Part shown: positions 35,082 through 44,572 of the stretch, one piece after another
Numbering within the stretch: the first letter of the stretch is position 1
How the letters are laid out: each line of letters begins with the position of its first letter
Source of the DNA: Shewanella nanhaiensis
GTDB lineage: Bacteria; Pseudomonadota; Gammaproteobacteria; Enterobacterales; Shewanellaceae
Direction of reading: 5' to 3'
DNA: 64,000 nt
NCBI RefSeq assembly: GCF_019457885.1
Contig: NZ_JAHZST010000012.1
Span: 1-64,000, forward strand
Notes under the pieces: generated by a model
The model's database searches: none
Told to the model about the DNA's origin: nothing
What the model saw: only the letters and a program-made list of their open reading frames with translations
Position numbers and translations under genes: made by a program

Positions 35082-36422
35082 ATGCATAGCCGCCAAAACC
35101 AACTGCTGAATAGAATCAAGCAACAGTCTGGAAAAGTACACCCTTTCATCGCAGAAGCGAGTGGCCAACTAGTGCGTGTGGTTGGTTTAACGTTAGAAGC
35201 TACCGGCTGCCGCGCGCCTATCGGTAGCCTTTGCAGTATAGAGACATTAGCGGGAGAGCTTGTTGCCGAGGTGATCGGTTTTGACGATGAGCTCCTGTAT
35301 CTCATGCCCATTGAGGAACTTAGAGGCGTGTTACCTGGCGCTAAAGTTACCCCTCTTGGTGAACAGAGTGGCTTGAATGTGGGCCTTTCTCTGTTGGGAA
35401 GAGTACTTGACGGTAATGGTTTACCTTTGGACGGTCTAGGCCGATTACAAACTGATCAAAAGGCTCCAAGACATGCCCAGTCTATTAACCCCCTGTCGCG
35501 CAGAGCAATCACTGAGCCTTTAGATGTCGGCGTGAGGGCTATCAATGCCATGTTGACTGTGGGTAAAGGACAAAGAATGGGGCTTTTTGCGGGATCAGGT
35601 GTCGGTAAAAGTGTCTTGCTTGGCATGATGACTCGTGGAACCACTGCCGATGTCATTGTGGTGGGCTTGGTCGGTGAGCGTGGCCGAGAGGTTAAAGAGT
35701 TTATTGAAGAGATATTGGGCGATGAAGGGCGAGCTCGCTCTGTCGTTGTTGCGGCACCTGCAGATACATCACCACTTATGCGATTACGAGCTTGTGAAAC
35801 ATCGACGCGTATCGCGGAGTATTTTCGGGATCTAGGCTATAACGTACTTCTATTGATGGACAGTTTGACTCGCTACGCACAGGCACAAAGGGAGATTGCA
35901 TTGGCGGTTGGCGAGCCTCCTGCAACTAAAGGTTATCCACCTTCGGTATTTGCAAAGCTTCCTAAGTTAGTTGAAAGGGCGGGTAATGGAGGGCCTGGAC
36001 AAGGTTCCATCACAGCATTTTATACTGTGTTAACTGAGGGGGATGACCTGCAAGATCCTATTGCTGATGCTGCTAGGGCAATCTTGGATGGGCATATAGT
36101 CCTCTCGAGACAACTGGCTGATTCTGGACATTATCCAGCAATCGATATTGAAGCGTCAATAAGCCGTGTTGCGCCTATGGTCATTAACCCTGAGCATTTA
36201 GAAGCGATGCGCCGAGTTAAGCAAGTTTACTCCCTCTATCAGCAGAACAAGGATCTTATCTCTATCGGTGCCTACACCCAAGGGAGCGATCCAAGAATAG
36301 ATAATGCTATTCGCTTGCAACCAGCCATGAACGCTTTTTTAAGGCAAACCATGAAGGAAGCAATTCGATTTGACAGCAGTGAGCTTATGCTGAGCCAGTT
36401 AGGCGCTCAGTGTAAAGTTTAA
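35082..36422 (+). CDS. fliI: FliI, flagellar export ATPase
   Basis: FliI is the F1-beta-like ATPase of the type III flagellar export system. The 446-residue protein has Walker A GLFAGSGVGKSVLLG near 162-176, GERGREVKEFIE, Walker B VLLLMDSLTRYAQAQREI and the family PPATKGYPPSVFAKLP. Normal length. It follows fliH after 77 bases. Confidence 0.97.
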   Translation: MHSRQNQLLNRIKQQSGKVHPFIAEASGQLVRVVGLTLEATGCRAPIGSLCSIETLAGELVAEVIGFDDELLYLMPIEELRGVLPGAKVTPLGEQSGLNVGLSLLGRVLDGNGLPLDGLGRLQTDQKAPRHAQSINPLSRRAITEPLDVGVRAINAMLTVGKGQRMGLFAGSGVGKSVLLGMMTRGTTADVIVVGLVGERGREVKEFIEEILGDEGRARSVVVAAPADTSPLMRLRACETSTRIAEYFRDLGYNVLLLMDSLTRYAQAQREIALAVGEPPATKGYPPSVFAKLPKLVERAGNGGPGQGSITAFYTVLTEGDDLQDPIADAARAILDGHIVLSRQLADSGHYPAIDIEASISRVAPMVINPEHLEAMRRVKQVYSLYQQNKDLISIGAYTQGSDPRIDNAIRLQPAMNAFLRQTMKEAIRFDSSELMLSQLGAQCKV

Positions 36423-36459
36423 TGACAAGTGTTTTTAAACAGCAAGAGTTGGTGGTTTA

Positions 36460-36906
36460 ATGGCGAAGCATGATCCGTTAGATACAGTGTTAAAACTTGC
36501 AAAAGAAGCTGAAGAGCAGGCGGGCTTGCAGCTTAAGTCGGCGCAATTGATGTTGCAAAAGTGCCAGAGTCAGCTTGAAGCGCTGAGGAATTACCGTCTC
36601 GATTATATGAAACAGATGGAAAGTCATCACGGTAAAAATATCAGTGCCAGTTATTACCATCAGTTTCATCAATTTGTCAGGCAGGTAGATGAAGCCATTA
36701 CTAAACAGATCACCTCTATTCAAGAGGCTGATTCCCAGAGAGAGCACAGACAGAAATATTGGCAGGAGATGCAACAAAAAAGGAAAGCTGTTGAATTGCT
36801 ACTCTCTCATAAAGCAGATAAAGCCCAACAAGCTGAACTAAGGCGCGAACAAAAAATGACCGATGAGTTCGCATCTCAACTGTTTTACCGTCAACGTACT
36901 CGTTAA
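36460..36906 (+). CDS. fliJ: FliJ, export chaperone/stalk
   Basis: FliJ is the coiled-coil stalk that sits in the FliI hexamer and helps deliver chaperones. The 148-residue protein is a long two-helix coiled coil, rich in Gln, Glu and Lys, as expected. It ends the fliE-J operon; no clear terminator, and the fliK promoter follows at once. Confidence 0.93.
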   Translation: MAKHDPLDTVLKLAKEAEEQAGLQLKSAQLMLQKCQSQLEALRNYRLDYMKQMESHHGKNISASYYHQFHQFVRQVDEAITKQITSIQEADSQREHRQKYWQEMQQKRKAVELLLSHKADKAQQAELRREQKMTDEFASQLFYRQRTR

Positions 36907-36934
36907 CCCATTTCTTTTCCCTCTAACCTCTTCT

Positions 36935-36950
36935 TGGCATTGAAATTGCT
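36935..36950 (+). promoter_or_regulatory. Sigma-54 promoter of fliK-flhB
   Basis: TGGCATT-GAAA-TTGCT, near consensus. The predicted start is near 36962, about 90 bases before fliK. Confidence 0.8.
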
Positions 36951-37050
36951 TCGCTTATAGATATAGATCTTGTCGGCCTAGTCGGTCGACATTTTGACGC
37001 TGACTGTGAGCCTTTATATTATTGACAGGCAGTGTTTTTTTGGAGGCTTT

Positions 37051-38688
37051 ATGCAGAAGATGACCAATGTACTTTTAGCCAATAACAAAGCTGAAAGTAA
37101 GCCAAGTACAGAGAGTAAACAAGTCACCCAAAGTGATGGAAAAACGACTAAGGATAGTGATTTCTCCACTGCATTACAGCAAGCAAGTGTTGAAGCAAAA
37201 CAACAGGTTAAATCTGCATCCAAAGAAACTTCAAACAGCGAAAGTAAGCAAACTCGTGCTCAAGATCCTGAACTTCAAGCTAAAGCTGAAGGCAGTATTG
37301 TGGCTGAAGAGGCAGCTGAGCAAGATGGTGACTTGATTGATGTATCCCATGTATTGGCGCAAATCAATCTGGCCTCAGAGTTAAGTAAAAGTACCTTAGA
37401 GTCAGAGAGTAAGATTAGCGGCGATAGTTTGCCGCTTGATGAAATGCTCATTGATGAGCAATCCATTGAAACCTTAATGGCCAAAATTGATGGAGAGACC
37501 GAACAAGACCTCGATATTGTCGATGCAGAAACGTTAGAACCTCTTGATGAAAAGCTGTTGGCTGAATTACAAAGGCAAAGCGGTCTTACAAAAGAGGAGT
37601 TACAAGCACTTTCACCTGAGGTCTTGAATCAGCTCGTTGTACTCGTTAACAGTGGTGGTGATTATCAAGCGATGCTGGATGCCATTGAGAGTGATAAAAT
37701 CTTGCCTGATGATGTAGCCATAACCGGACAAGAAGCTGAACTCTCCGATGCCGAGTTGCCGCATAACATGCAAGCATTGGCTGGTATCACTGCAGAGAAA
37801 GAGATGAAAAAAGGGCAAGGTTCACCGAGCAATAGTGAGACAAAGCCATTAACAGGTGAACAGTTAAGACAAGTAGAAACTGCTAAAGAGGGGCATTTAG
37901 TTAAAGGAGAAGAGCCTAAAGTCAATCAGCTTCAAGGGCAAGAGCTAGCGTCAAAGCCAAAATTTGATAACGACAAGTTCAGTAACATTTTAGGAGAGAA
38001 AACCTTAGCCCAATCTGAAGCTGCATCTAAGGCGAATAAAACAGATGGTCAAGTTATTGCCGAGCAGCAACTTAAAGGAGCTGAATTAACGGTAAAACTG
38101 CAGCCTGTCAAAGCAGGAGTTGAGCAATCCATTGTATTAAGTGAATCGTTACAGGGGGGAGAGTCTAAGTTGCAACAAACAAGTTCCCTGTTATCGCCTC
38201 AACCTCAACGAACAGATATCGCTCAGATACAAGTGTCATTAAGACAAAGCAATGAACAGCAGGTTCAGTTACAAGATATGATCCAGCGATTTGCTCCAGT
38301 GATGAAGCAGCAGTTGGTTACCATGGTGAGCCAAGGGGTTCAACATGCTGAGATTAGGTTAGATCCACCTGAGTTAGGCCAGTTAATGGTAAGAATTCAA
38401 GTGCAGGGCGATCAAACTCAAGTGCAGTTTCAGGTGGCGCAGCATCAAACCCGAGATCTTATTGAGCAGGCTATTCCACGATTGAAAGATCTCTTATCTG
38501 AGCAGGGGATGCAATTGACTGACAGTCACGTTTCTCAAGAAAACTCGAACAATGGTGAAGGTGAGCAGGCAAGCGAGGATAATGGAGATCAATTTACCTC
38601 TGAACTGGATGAAATCTCAGCAGAAGAATCATTAATAAGCTCAAAACAAGCAACTAGTTACCGTTCGGGTATAGATTATTACGCATAA
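37051..38688 (+). CDS. fliK: FliK, hook-length control protein
   Basis: FliK measures the hook and switches the export gate FlhB to filament substrates. The 545-residue protein starts at ATG 37051 behind TTGGAGGC; the first 390 residues are disordered (Glu/Lys/Gln/Ser rich), and the C-terminal domain (about 400-490) has IRLDPPELGQLMVRIQV, which contacts FlhB. A second FliK-like protein is encoded at 58278-60209. Confidence 0.93.
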   Translation: MQKMTNVLLANNKAESKPSTESKQVTQSDGKTTKDSDFSTALQQASVEAKQQVKSASKETSNSESKQTRAQDPELQAKAEGSIVAEEAAEQDGDLIDVSHVLAQINLASELSKSTLESESKISGDSLPLDEMLIDEQSIETLMAKIDGETEQDLDIVDAETLEPLDEKLLAELQRQSGLTKEELQALSPEVLNQLVVLVNSGGDYQAMLDAIESDKILPDDVAITGQEAELSDAELPHNMQALAGITAEKEMKKGQGSPSNSETKPLTGEQLRQVETAKEGHLVKGEEPKVNQLQGQELASKPKFDNDKFSNILGEKTLAQSEAASKANKTDGQVIAEQQLKGAELTVKLQPVKAGVEQSIVLSESLQGGESKLQQTSSLLSPQPQRTDIAQIQVSLRQSNEQQVQLQDMIQRFAPVMKQQLVTMVSQGVQHAEIRLDPPELGQLMVRIQVQGDQTQVQFQVAQHQTRDLIEQAIPRLKDLLSEQGMQLTDSHVSQENSNNGEGEQASEDNGDQFTSELDEISAEESLISSKQATSYRSGIDYYA

Positions 38689-38805
38689 GCAGGTAACCTA
38701 TAGAGATCAATGTGAGGATCGCGCCAATTTTAGCTACAATCCTTATTATGAATACATTGCAGATCTAGCGTTAACATCTAGAGGCATTTTAAAAAAGGAA
38801 ATAAA

Positions 38806-39324
38806 ATGGCTGATGAAGAATCATTAGAACTTGAAGAGAATGGCGAACCGAAAAGTAAGAAGAAGCTAATTTTTGGTGTCATTGGCCTCGTTTTATTATT
38901 GGCGATTGGGGGGGGAGTTTGGTTTTTCTTAGGCTCAAGCGAACCTAGTGATGAGGCTGTTGTTGAAGGTGAAGCGGCTGAAGTGGTTGAAGAGGTGAAT
39001 ACCGGAGAGGCTTTCTATGTCGGTATGCCTAGGCCATTTCTGTTTAACTTGCCAGGTGCTGCCCGTTCAAGGTTAGTTGAGATTAAAGTCCAACTGATGG
39101 TTCGTGGTGGTGACGATGATGTCTTAATTAAAAAACATATCCCGTTAATTGAAGATGCACTGCTGACCACTTTTAGCAGTGCGGATGTTCAAAAAATGAG
39201 CTCTTTGGCTGGGAAAGATGAATTACGCCAATTAGCACTGTTAAACGTTCAAAACACGCTCCAGCCTGTTACAGGGCGAAAAGTTGTCGAGAAAGTACTG
39301 TTTACTGGCTTTGTGATGCAGTAA
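38806..39324 (+). CDS. fliL: FliL, basal-body membrane protein
   Basis: FliL surrounds the stators and supports torque. The 172-residue protein has an acidic, lysine-ending cytoplasmic N-terminus, one membrane helix (about 20-42, KKLIFGVIGLVLLLAIGG) and a periplasmic domain ending in VLFTGFVMQ. AAAAAAGGA precedes its ATG. Confidence 0.94.
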   Translation: MADEESLELEENGEPKSKKKLIFGVIGLVLLLAIGGGVWFFLGSSEPSDEAVVEGEAAEVVEEVNTGEAFYVGMPRPFLFNLPGAARSRLVEIKVQLMVRGGDDDVLIKKHIPLIEDALLTTFSSADVQKMSSLAGKDELRQLALLNVQNTLQPVTGRKVVEKVLFTGFVMQ

Positions 39325-39469
39325 CTGGTGACTGAATTTATTAAGTTTTTCCGATTCAGATTAACTATATGATGTTATTGCTTTTGGGTAGAAACTCTTA
39401 CCTTAAAGCAATGAGTATCAAAACGTTTGTATGATGAATCGTCCCTTTTTAGTTTAATAAGGCTATATT

Positions 39470-40498
39470 GTGAGTGATCTATTAAGCCAAGACGAAATTG
39501 ACGCGCTACTTCACGGGGTAGATGACGTAGAGGAAGAGGAAGTTGATGAGGGGGGAGTGGATGCTCGCTCCTATGACTTCTCCTCCCAAGATCGTATTGT
39601 GCGCGGACGTATGCCTACGCTTGAGATTGTCAATGAGCGTTTTGCTCGCCACCTGCGTATCAGTATGTTCAATATGATGCGTCGTGCAGCCGAGGTTTCC
39701 ATCAACGGTGTACAGATGCTTAAGTTTGGTGAGTACGTACACACGCTATTTGTTCCAACCAGCCTAAATATGGTGCGCTTTAACCCGCTTAAAGGAACTG
39801 CGCTTATCACCATGGAAGCTAGATTAGTTTTTATTTTGGTGGATAACTTCTTTGGTGGCGATGGACGCTTTCACGCTAAAATTGAGGGGCGTGAGTTTAC
39901 TCCGACAGAAAGACGAATTGTGCAACTGCTGCTGAAGATTATCTTTGAAGATTATAAAGATGCTTGGGCACCAGTCATGGATGTAGAGTTTGATTATCTG
40001 GACTCAGAAGTTAACCCTGCAATGGCCAATATTGTAAGTCCGACAGAGGTTGTTGTTATCAGCTCGTTCCATATTGAGGTCGATGGTGGTGGCGGTGATT
40101 TCCACATCACTATGCCTTACTCCATGATTGAGCCGATACGAGAGCTTCTCGATGCCGGTGTACAAAGTGATACGCAAGATACCGATATGCGTTGGTCTCA
40201 GGCATTAAAAGACGAGATCATGGATGTTAATGTTGGCCTAGATGCAACGGTTGTTGAACATGAGATCACACTTAAAGATGTGATGGAGTTGAAGCAGGGG
40301 GATATTATTCCTGTTGAGCTTCCTGAGCATATCATTTTGCGTGTTGAAGACCTGCCAACTTTTAGGTGTAAATTAGGTAAAGCTCGGGATAACCTCGCGC
40401 TTAGAGTGATCCAGAAAATTCCTCGACCTGAAACAGCCAAATCTGAGCTTCATTTGATTACCCGTAAAGCGAAAGTTCGGGAAGTGAAAGAGTTATAA
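39470..40498 (+). CDS. fliM: FliM, motor switch protein
   Basis: FliM is the C-ring component that binds CheY-P. The 342-residue protein begins with the CheY-binding peptide (LLSQDEIDALLHGV), followed by the CheC-like middle domain (FARHLRISMFNMMRRAAEVS, FVLVDNFFGGDGR-like segment) and the FliN-like C-terminus. Start GTG behind TAAGG. Confidence 0.96.
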   Translation: MSDLLSQDEIDALLHGVDDVEEEEVDEGGVDARSYDFSSQDRIVRGRMPTLEIVNERFARHLRISMFNMMRRAAEVSINGVQMLKFGEYVHTLFVPTSLNMVRFNPLKGTALITMEARLVFILVDNFFGGDGRFHAKIEGREFTPTERRIVQLLLKIIFEDYKDAWAPVMDVEFDYLDSEVNPAMANIVSPTEVVVISSFHIEVDGGGGDFHITMPYSMIEPIRELLDAGVQSDTQDTDMRWSQALKDEIMDVNVGLDATVVEHEITLKDVMELKQGDIIPVELPEHIILRVEDLPTFRCKLGKARDNLALRVIQKIPRPETAKSELHLITRKAKVREVKEL

Positions 40499-40575
40499 CA
40501 TGCTAAATAGCGTGTTTCCCAATAAATATCATGGTTTAACACGTTGTTTGATGATGAAATATTAAGGTGTAAAAG

Positions 40576-40965
40576 ATGAGTACTGAAGATACTGGTGATG
40601 ATTGGGCAAATGCAATGGCTGAGCAGGCGTTAGAAGAGGCCGAAGCTGTTGAACTTGACGAGCTGACTGATAATAGCACAGCAGCGGATCTGTCAGAGGA
40701 GGATGTTGCCAAATTAGATGCGATTATGGATATCCCAGTGACCATCTCTATGGAAGTGGGACGTAGCTTTATCAATATTCGTAACTTGCTACAACTTAAC
40801 CAAGGTTCGGTTGTTGAGCTGGACCGCGTTGCAGGTGAGCCTTTGGACGTCATGGTTAATGGCACGCTTATCGCTCATGGCGAAGTTGTGGTGGTTAACG
40901 ATAAATTTGGTATTCGTTTGACTGATGTGATAAGTCAAACGGAACGTATTAAAAAGCTTAAATAA
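40576..40965 (+). CDS. fliN: FliN, motor switch protein
   Basis: FliN forms the base of the C ring and docks FliH. The 129-residue protein has an acidic N-terminal extension (about 1-50) and the SpoA domain (IPVTISMEVGRSFINIRNLL, GEPLDVMVNGTLIAHGEVVVVNDKFGIRLTDV region). Normal for polar systems. Confidence 0.96.
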   Translation: MSTEDTGDDWANAMAEQALEEAEAVELDELTDNSTAADLSEEDVAKLDAIMDIPVTISMEVGRSFINIRNLLQLNQGSVVELDRVAGEPLDVMVNGTLIAHGEVVVVNDKFGIRLTDVISQTERIKKLK

Positions 40966-40975
40966 AGGCCCTAAA

Positions 40976-41350
40976 ATGCTCTCATTGCTAGTTGGCGGTG
41001 CTACAGCCGCCTCTGAGTTAGCGCCCCCCGTGGAGAAAGGCACTGGGATGGACGCGTTATTAAATATGATGGGAGGACTGATTATGGTCCTCGTGTTGAT
41101 ATTTGTATTAGCCTATATCGTTAAACGGCTTAACTTAGTGCCAGCTAGCAATGGTGTGTTGAAGATGGTGGCGGCAACACCACTTGGACAAAGAGAGAAA
41201 GTGGTGTTGATAGAAGTTGAGGGGCAGCAATACTTGCTAGGGGTTACCGCTCAGCAGGTAAACTTGATCGATAAGCTCGACACTGCTGTCAAAACAGATC
41301 CTGACTCCTTCGCAAATCGACTGCGTCAAGCTAAGACAAAACAACTATGA
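40976..41350 (+). CDS. fliO: FliO, export gate assembly protein
   Basis: FliO helps assemble the FliP ring of the export gate. The 124-residue protein has a short N-terminal hydrophobic stretch, one membrane helix (about 26-49, GGLIMVLVLIFVLAYIV) and a small cytoplasmic domain with TPLGQREKVVLIEVEGQQYLLG. Overlaps fliP by 4 bases. Confidence 0.94.
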   Translation: MLSLLVGGATAASELAPPVEKGTGMDALLNMMGGLIMVLVLIFVLAYIVKRLNLVPASNGVLKMVAATPLGQREKVVLIEVEGQQYLLGVTAQQVNLIDKLDTAVKTDPDSFANRLRQAKTKQL

Positions 41351-42093
41351 ATCGATTGTTGCTATTAATTACCTTCACGTTACTGCTTTTCTCTCCTGAT
41401 ATTTTTGCACAGGATGGCATATTACCTGCCGTGACCGTGTCAACTGGCGCCGATGGCGATACTCAATATTCGGTCACAATGCAGATATTGCTGCTGATGA
41501 CGGCGTTGAGCTTCCTGCCTGCCATGCTCATTATGTTGACATCGTTTACACGTATTATCATTGTTTTATCTATTCTTCGCCAAGCCATTGGTTTACAACA
41601 AACCCCCTCCAATCAGGTCTTGATTGGCATGAGCATGTTTCTTACTTTTTTCATTATGTCACCGGTTTTTGACAAGGTTTATGATAGCGCGGTAAAGCCT
41701 TACATGAATGAAAGCATGAACATAGAGCAGGCATTTCATGTTGGAAAAGAGCCCATTAAAGAGTTTATGTTGGCGCAAACCCGGGTAACAGATCTGGAAA
41801 CCTTTGTAGAGATCTCTGGTTATCAAAATATTAACTCAGTAGATGAAGCTCCTATGAGCGTCATCATTCCAGCATTTATCACCAGTGAGTTAAAAACAGC
41901 CTTTCAGATAGGCTTTATGCTATTTGTCCCATTTCTGGTACTCGACCTTGTGGTTGCTAGTATTTTGATGGCCATGGGTATGATGATGTTATCTCCTATG
42001 ATTGTCTCTTTGCCCTTTAAAATTATGTTGTTTGTACTTGTCGATGGCTGGAGCTTGGTTATGGGTACTTTGGCAAATAGTTTTGGGACTTAG
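41347..42093 (+). CDS. fliP: FliP, export gate protein
   Basis: FliP is the main pore subunit of the flagellar type III gate. The 248-residue protein has a cleavable signal, then membrane helices with LPAMLIMLTSFTRIIIVLS, QTPSNQVLIGMSMFLTFF, and the C-terminal LSPMIVSLPFKIMLFVLVDGW. Conserved and of normal length. Confidence 0.97.
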   Translation: MNRLLLLITFTLLLFSPDIFAQDGILPAVTVSTGADGDTQYSVTMQILLLMTALSFLPAMLIMLTSFTRIIIVLSILRQAIGLQQTPSNQVLIGMSMFLTFFIMSPVFDKVYDSAVKPYMNESMNIEQAFHVGKEPIKEFMLAQTRVTDLETFVEISGYQNINSVDEAPMSVIIPAFITSELKTAFQIGFMLFVPFLVLDLVVASILMAMGMMMLSPMIVSLPFKIMLFVLVDGWSLVMGTLANSFGT

Positions 42094-42101
42094 GGGGCTA
42101 T

Positions 42102-42371
42102 ATGAGTCCAGAATCACTGGTTGATATTTTCCGTGAAGCCTTATCCGTCATCGTTACTATTGTTTCGTTGATCATCTTACCTGGCCTAGTGATTGGTCTT
42201 ATTGTGGCGGTTTTTCAGGCTGCAACCTCTATCAATGAGCAAACCTTAAGTTTTTTACCTCGTCTATTAACGACACTATTTGCGCTTATGTTTCTGGGAC
42301 ATACATTGATTCAAACCATGATGGAGTTCTTCTTTGAAATGGTGAATATGATCCCGCAGGTGATTGGCTAA
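42102..42371 (+). CDS. fliQ: FliQ, export gate protein
   Basis: FliQ is a small two-helix gate subunit. The 89-residue protein has SPESLVDIFREAL and the family VAVFQAATSINEQTLSFLPR between its two membrane helices. It is 8 bases after fliP. Confidence 0.97.
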   Translation: MSPESLVDIFREALSVIVTIVSLIILPGLVIGLIVAVFQAATSINEQTLSFLPRLLTTLFALMFLGHTLIQTMMEFFFEMVNMIPQVIG

Positions 42372-42447
42372 TGAGTGTCTGTGATGCATTTTTTTTGAAT
42401 ATATGTCTGCTTAGAGAGCAGAGCATGGTTAGTCTGAGTCGATAACC

Positions 42448-43245
42448 ATGGAGATATTAATGGGGACCTTAATGGATGCTATTGCATCCTATATGTGGCC
42501 ATTATTCCGTGTCGCCAGTATGTTGATGGCGATGGCGATTGTCGGTGCCAATACAACCCCAGTTAGAATACGACTGCTGCTCTCGATGACCATTACATTT
42601 GCCATCGCCCCCGTACTTCCTCCCATGGAAAACGTTGATCTATTTTCTATCTCATCAGGCTTTATTATTTTTCAGCAGATAATCATTGGCGTGGCAATGG
42701 GGTTTGTTACTTTACTGGTTATGCAAACTTTTGTCCTAACGGGTCAAATTATTGGTATGCAGACAAGCTTAGGTTTTGCGTCAATGGTTGATCCCTCATC
42801 CGGTCAGCAAACACCTGTGATCGGTAACTTCTTTTTGCTGCTCACCACCATGATATTTTTAGCTGTCGATGGTCATTTAGTATTAATTCGTATGTTGGTT
42901 GTTAGCTTTGATACCATTCCAATTTCCGACCAAGGGATCAGCATTGCAAGTTATAAGCTATTAGCGGAGTGGGGGGCATATATGTTTGGTGCTGCCTTGA
43001 CTATGTCAATGACAGCCATTGTTGCCCTGCTTATGATTAACCTTTCATTTGGTGTCATGACACGGGCATCCCCTCAATTGAACATCTTTGCCATTGGTTT
43101 CCCGGTTACTATGGTTACAGGGCTATTCATTCTATGGTTAACCTTAACCCCGATTATGGAGCATTTTGGCGCGGTATGGCGCGATGCACAGCTGCTTTTA
43201 TGTGACATCGTTGAACTTCAATGTAATGTCGATGGAAGGTTTTAA
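42448..43245 (+). CDS. fliR: FliR, export gate protein
   Basis: FliR completes the FliPQR gate. The 265-residue protein has about six membrane helices and family residues around PLFRVASMLM and the ASPQLNIFAIGFPV segment. The start at 42448 gives a typical N-terminus; an ATG four codons later has the better ribosome site (GGAG 6 bases upstream), so the real start may be 42460. Confidence 0.95.
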   Translation: MEILMGTLMDAIASYMWPLFRVASMLMAMAIVGANTTPVRIRLLLSMTITFAIAPVLPPMENVDLFSISSGFIIFQQIIIGVAMGFVTLLVMQTFVLTGQIIGMQTSLGFASMVDPSSGQQTPVIGNFFLLLTTMIFLAVDGHLVLIRMLVVSFDTIPISDQGISIASYKLLAEWGAYMFGAALTMSMTAIVALLMINLSFGVMTRASPQLNIFAIGFPVTMVTGLFILWLTLTPIMEHFGAVWRDAQLLLCDIVELQCNVDGRF

Positions 43246-43248
43246 TGT

Positions 43249-44382
43249 ATGGCTGAAAACGACAGTAGCCAAGAGAAAACCGAAGAGGCAACCCCCAGAC
43301 GCAGGGAGCAAGCGCGAGAAAAAGGTCAGGTTGCCCGTTCAAAAGAGTTAGGTACCTCTGCGGTTCTCCTCGCTTCAGCAGTCGGCTTTGTCATGGCAGG
43401 TCCTGGCATTGCAAAAGCATTAGCGTCAATTATGACGAATCTATTTACCATTGATAGAGCACAAGTATTTGATACAAATGAGATGTTTCTTATATGGAAG
43501 TTTATTGGGCTTGAGTTAGCATTTCCTATTTTAAGTTTGATAGCCTTTCTAGCGGTTGTATCATTTATTGGTAACATCGTCCTCGGTGGGATCACTTTTT
43601 CGGTTAAAGCATTTATGCCCAAGCCTGATAAGATGAGCCCTATCAAAGGTTTTAAGAGAATGTTTGGTGTACAAGCCTTGGTTGAATTAACTAAAGGTAT
43701 CGCTAAGTTTTCGGTCGTTGCCTTAGCGGCTTACTTTCTGCTCAGTTTCTATTTCGATGATATTTTAGCCCTCTCTCGTGAGCATCTTCCTGGTAATGTT
43801 TATCACTCTTTAGATTTACTTGCATGGATGTTTATACTGCTTTGCTCCTCTACCTTGCTCATTGTGGTTATCGATGTTCCATTTCAGATCTGGAATCATA
43901 ATAAGCAGTTAAAAATGACCAAACAGGAGATTAAAGATGAGTACAAAGACACCGAAGGGAAGCCTGAGGTTAAAGGAAAAGTAAGGCAGATGCAGAGGGA
44001 GATGGCGCAAAGGCGAATGATGAGTGAAGTGCCTAACGCTGATGTTATCGTGGTCAACCCTGAGCATTACGCTGTGGCTGTAAAATATGATGCAATGAAG
44101 TCCACCGCGCCTTATGTGTTAGCCAAAGGGGTTGATGATGTTGCATTTAAAATTAGAGAGATAGCACGAGAGCATGAGGTTGCTATTGTTTCTGCTCCCC
44201 CTTTAGCTCGTGCGATTTATCATACGACGAAAATTGACCAAGAGATCCCTGAAGGGTTATTTACCGCTGTTGCTCAGGTGTTAGCTTATGTATTTCAGCT
44301 TCGTCAATATCAACAAAAAGGGGGAAGAAAGCCGACTCCCATTCCCGTCAACCAGCCCATTCCTGATGAGTTAAAGCATTAA
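43249..44382 (+). CDS. flhB: FlhB, export switch protein
   Basis: FlhB sets substrate specificity of the export gate: self-cleavage in its cytoplasmic domain and contact with FliK change export from hook to filament proteins. The 377-residue protein has four membrane helices (about 30-210) and a cytoplasmic domain. The cleavage motif reads N270-P-E-H rather than the usual NPTH. The N/P/H positions needed for cleavage are kept. Three bases separate it from fliR. Confidence 0.96.
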   Translation: MAENDSSQEKTEEATPRRREQAREKGQVARSKELGTSAVLLASAVGFVMAGPGIAKALASIMTNLFTIDRAQVFDTNEMFLIWKFIGLELAFPILSLIAFLAVVSFIGNIVLGGITFSVKAFMPKPDKMSPIKGFKRMFGVQALVELTKGIAKFSVVALAAYFLLSFYFDDILALSREHLPGNVYHSLDLLAWMFILLCSSTLLIVVIDVPFQIWNHNKQLKMTKQEIKDEYKDTEGKPEVKGKVRQMQREMAQRRMMSEVPNADVIVVNPEHYAVAVKYDAMKSTAPYVLAKGVDDVAFKIREIAREHEVAIVSAPPLARAIYHTTKIDQEIPEGLFTAVAQVLAYVFQLRQYQQKGGRKPTPIPVNQPIPDELKH

Positions 44383-44519
44383 GTCATGTTTAATTATACT
44401 TTCGCTGTTAATTTGTTCAGTTGGAAAGCTGAAACATTCATTTAACGGGATTTAAGGAGTATAGTGACAAACTTGGAAAATATTAATTAAATCAACCGCT
44501 ATTAATTAATGAAGTATAT

Positions 44520-44535
44520 TGGCTTAAATCTTGCT
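44520..44535 (+). promoter_or_regulatory. Sigma-54 promoter of the flhA operon
   Basis: TGGCTTA-AATC-TTGCT, exact spacing. The predicted start is near 44547. This would drive flhA, flhF, flhG, fliA and the che genes, which follow with hardly any gaps. Confidence 0.75.
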
Positions 44536-44572
44536 GTATCAGAGCTAGATGTCAAAGTTTGGACTCTTTTTA

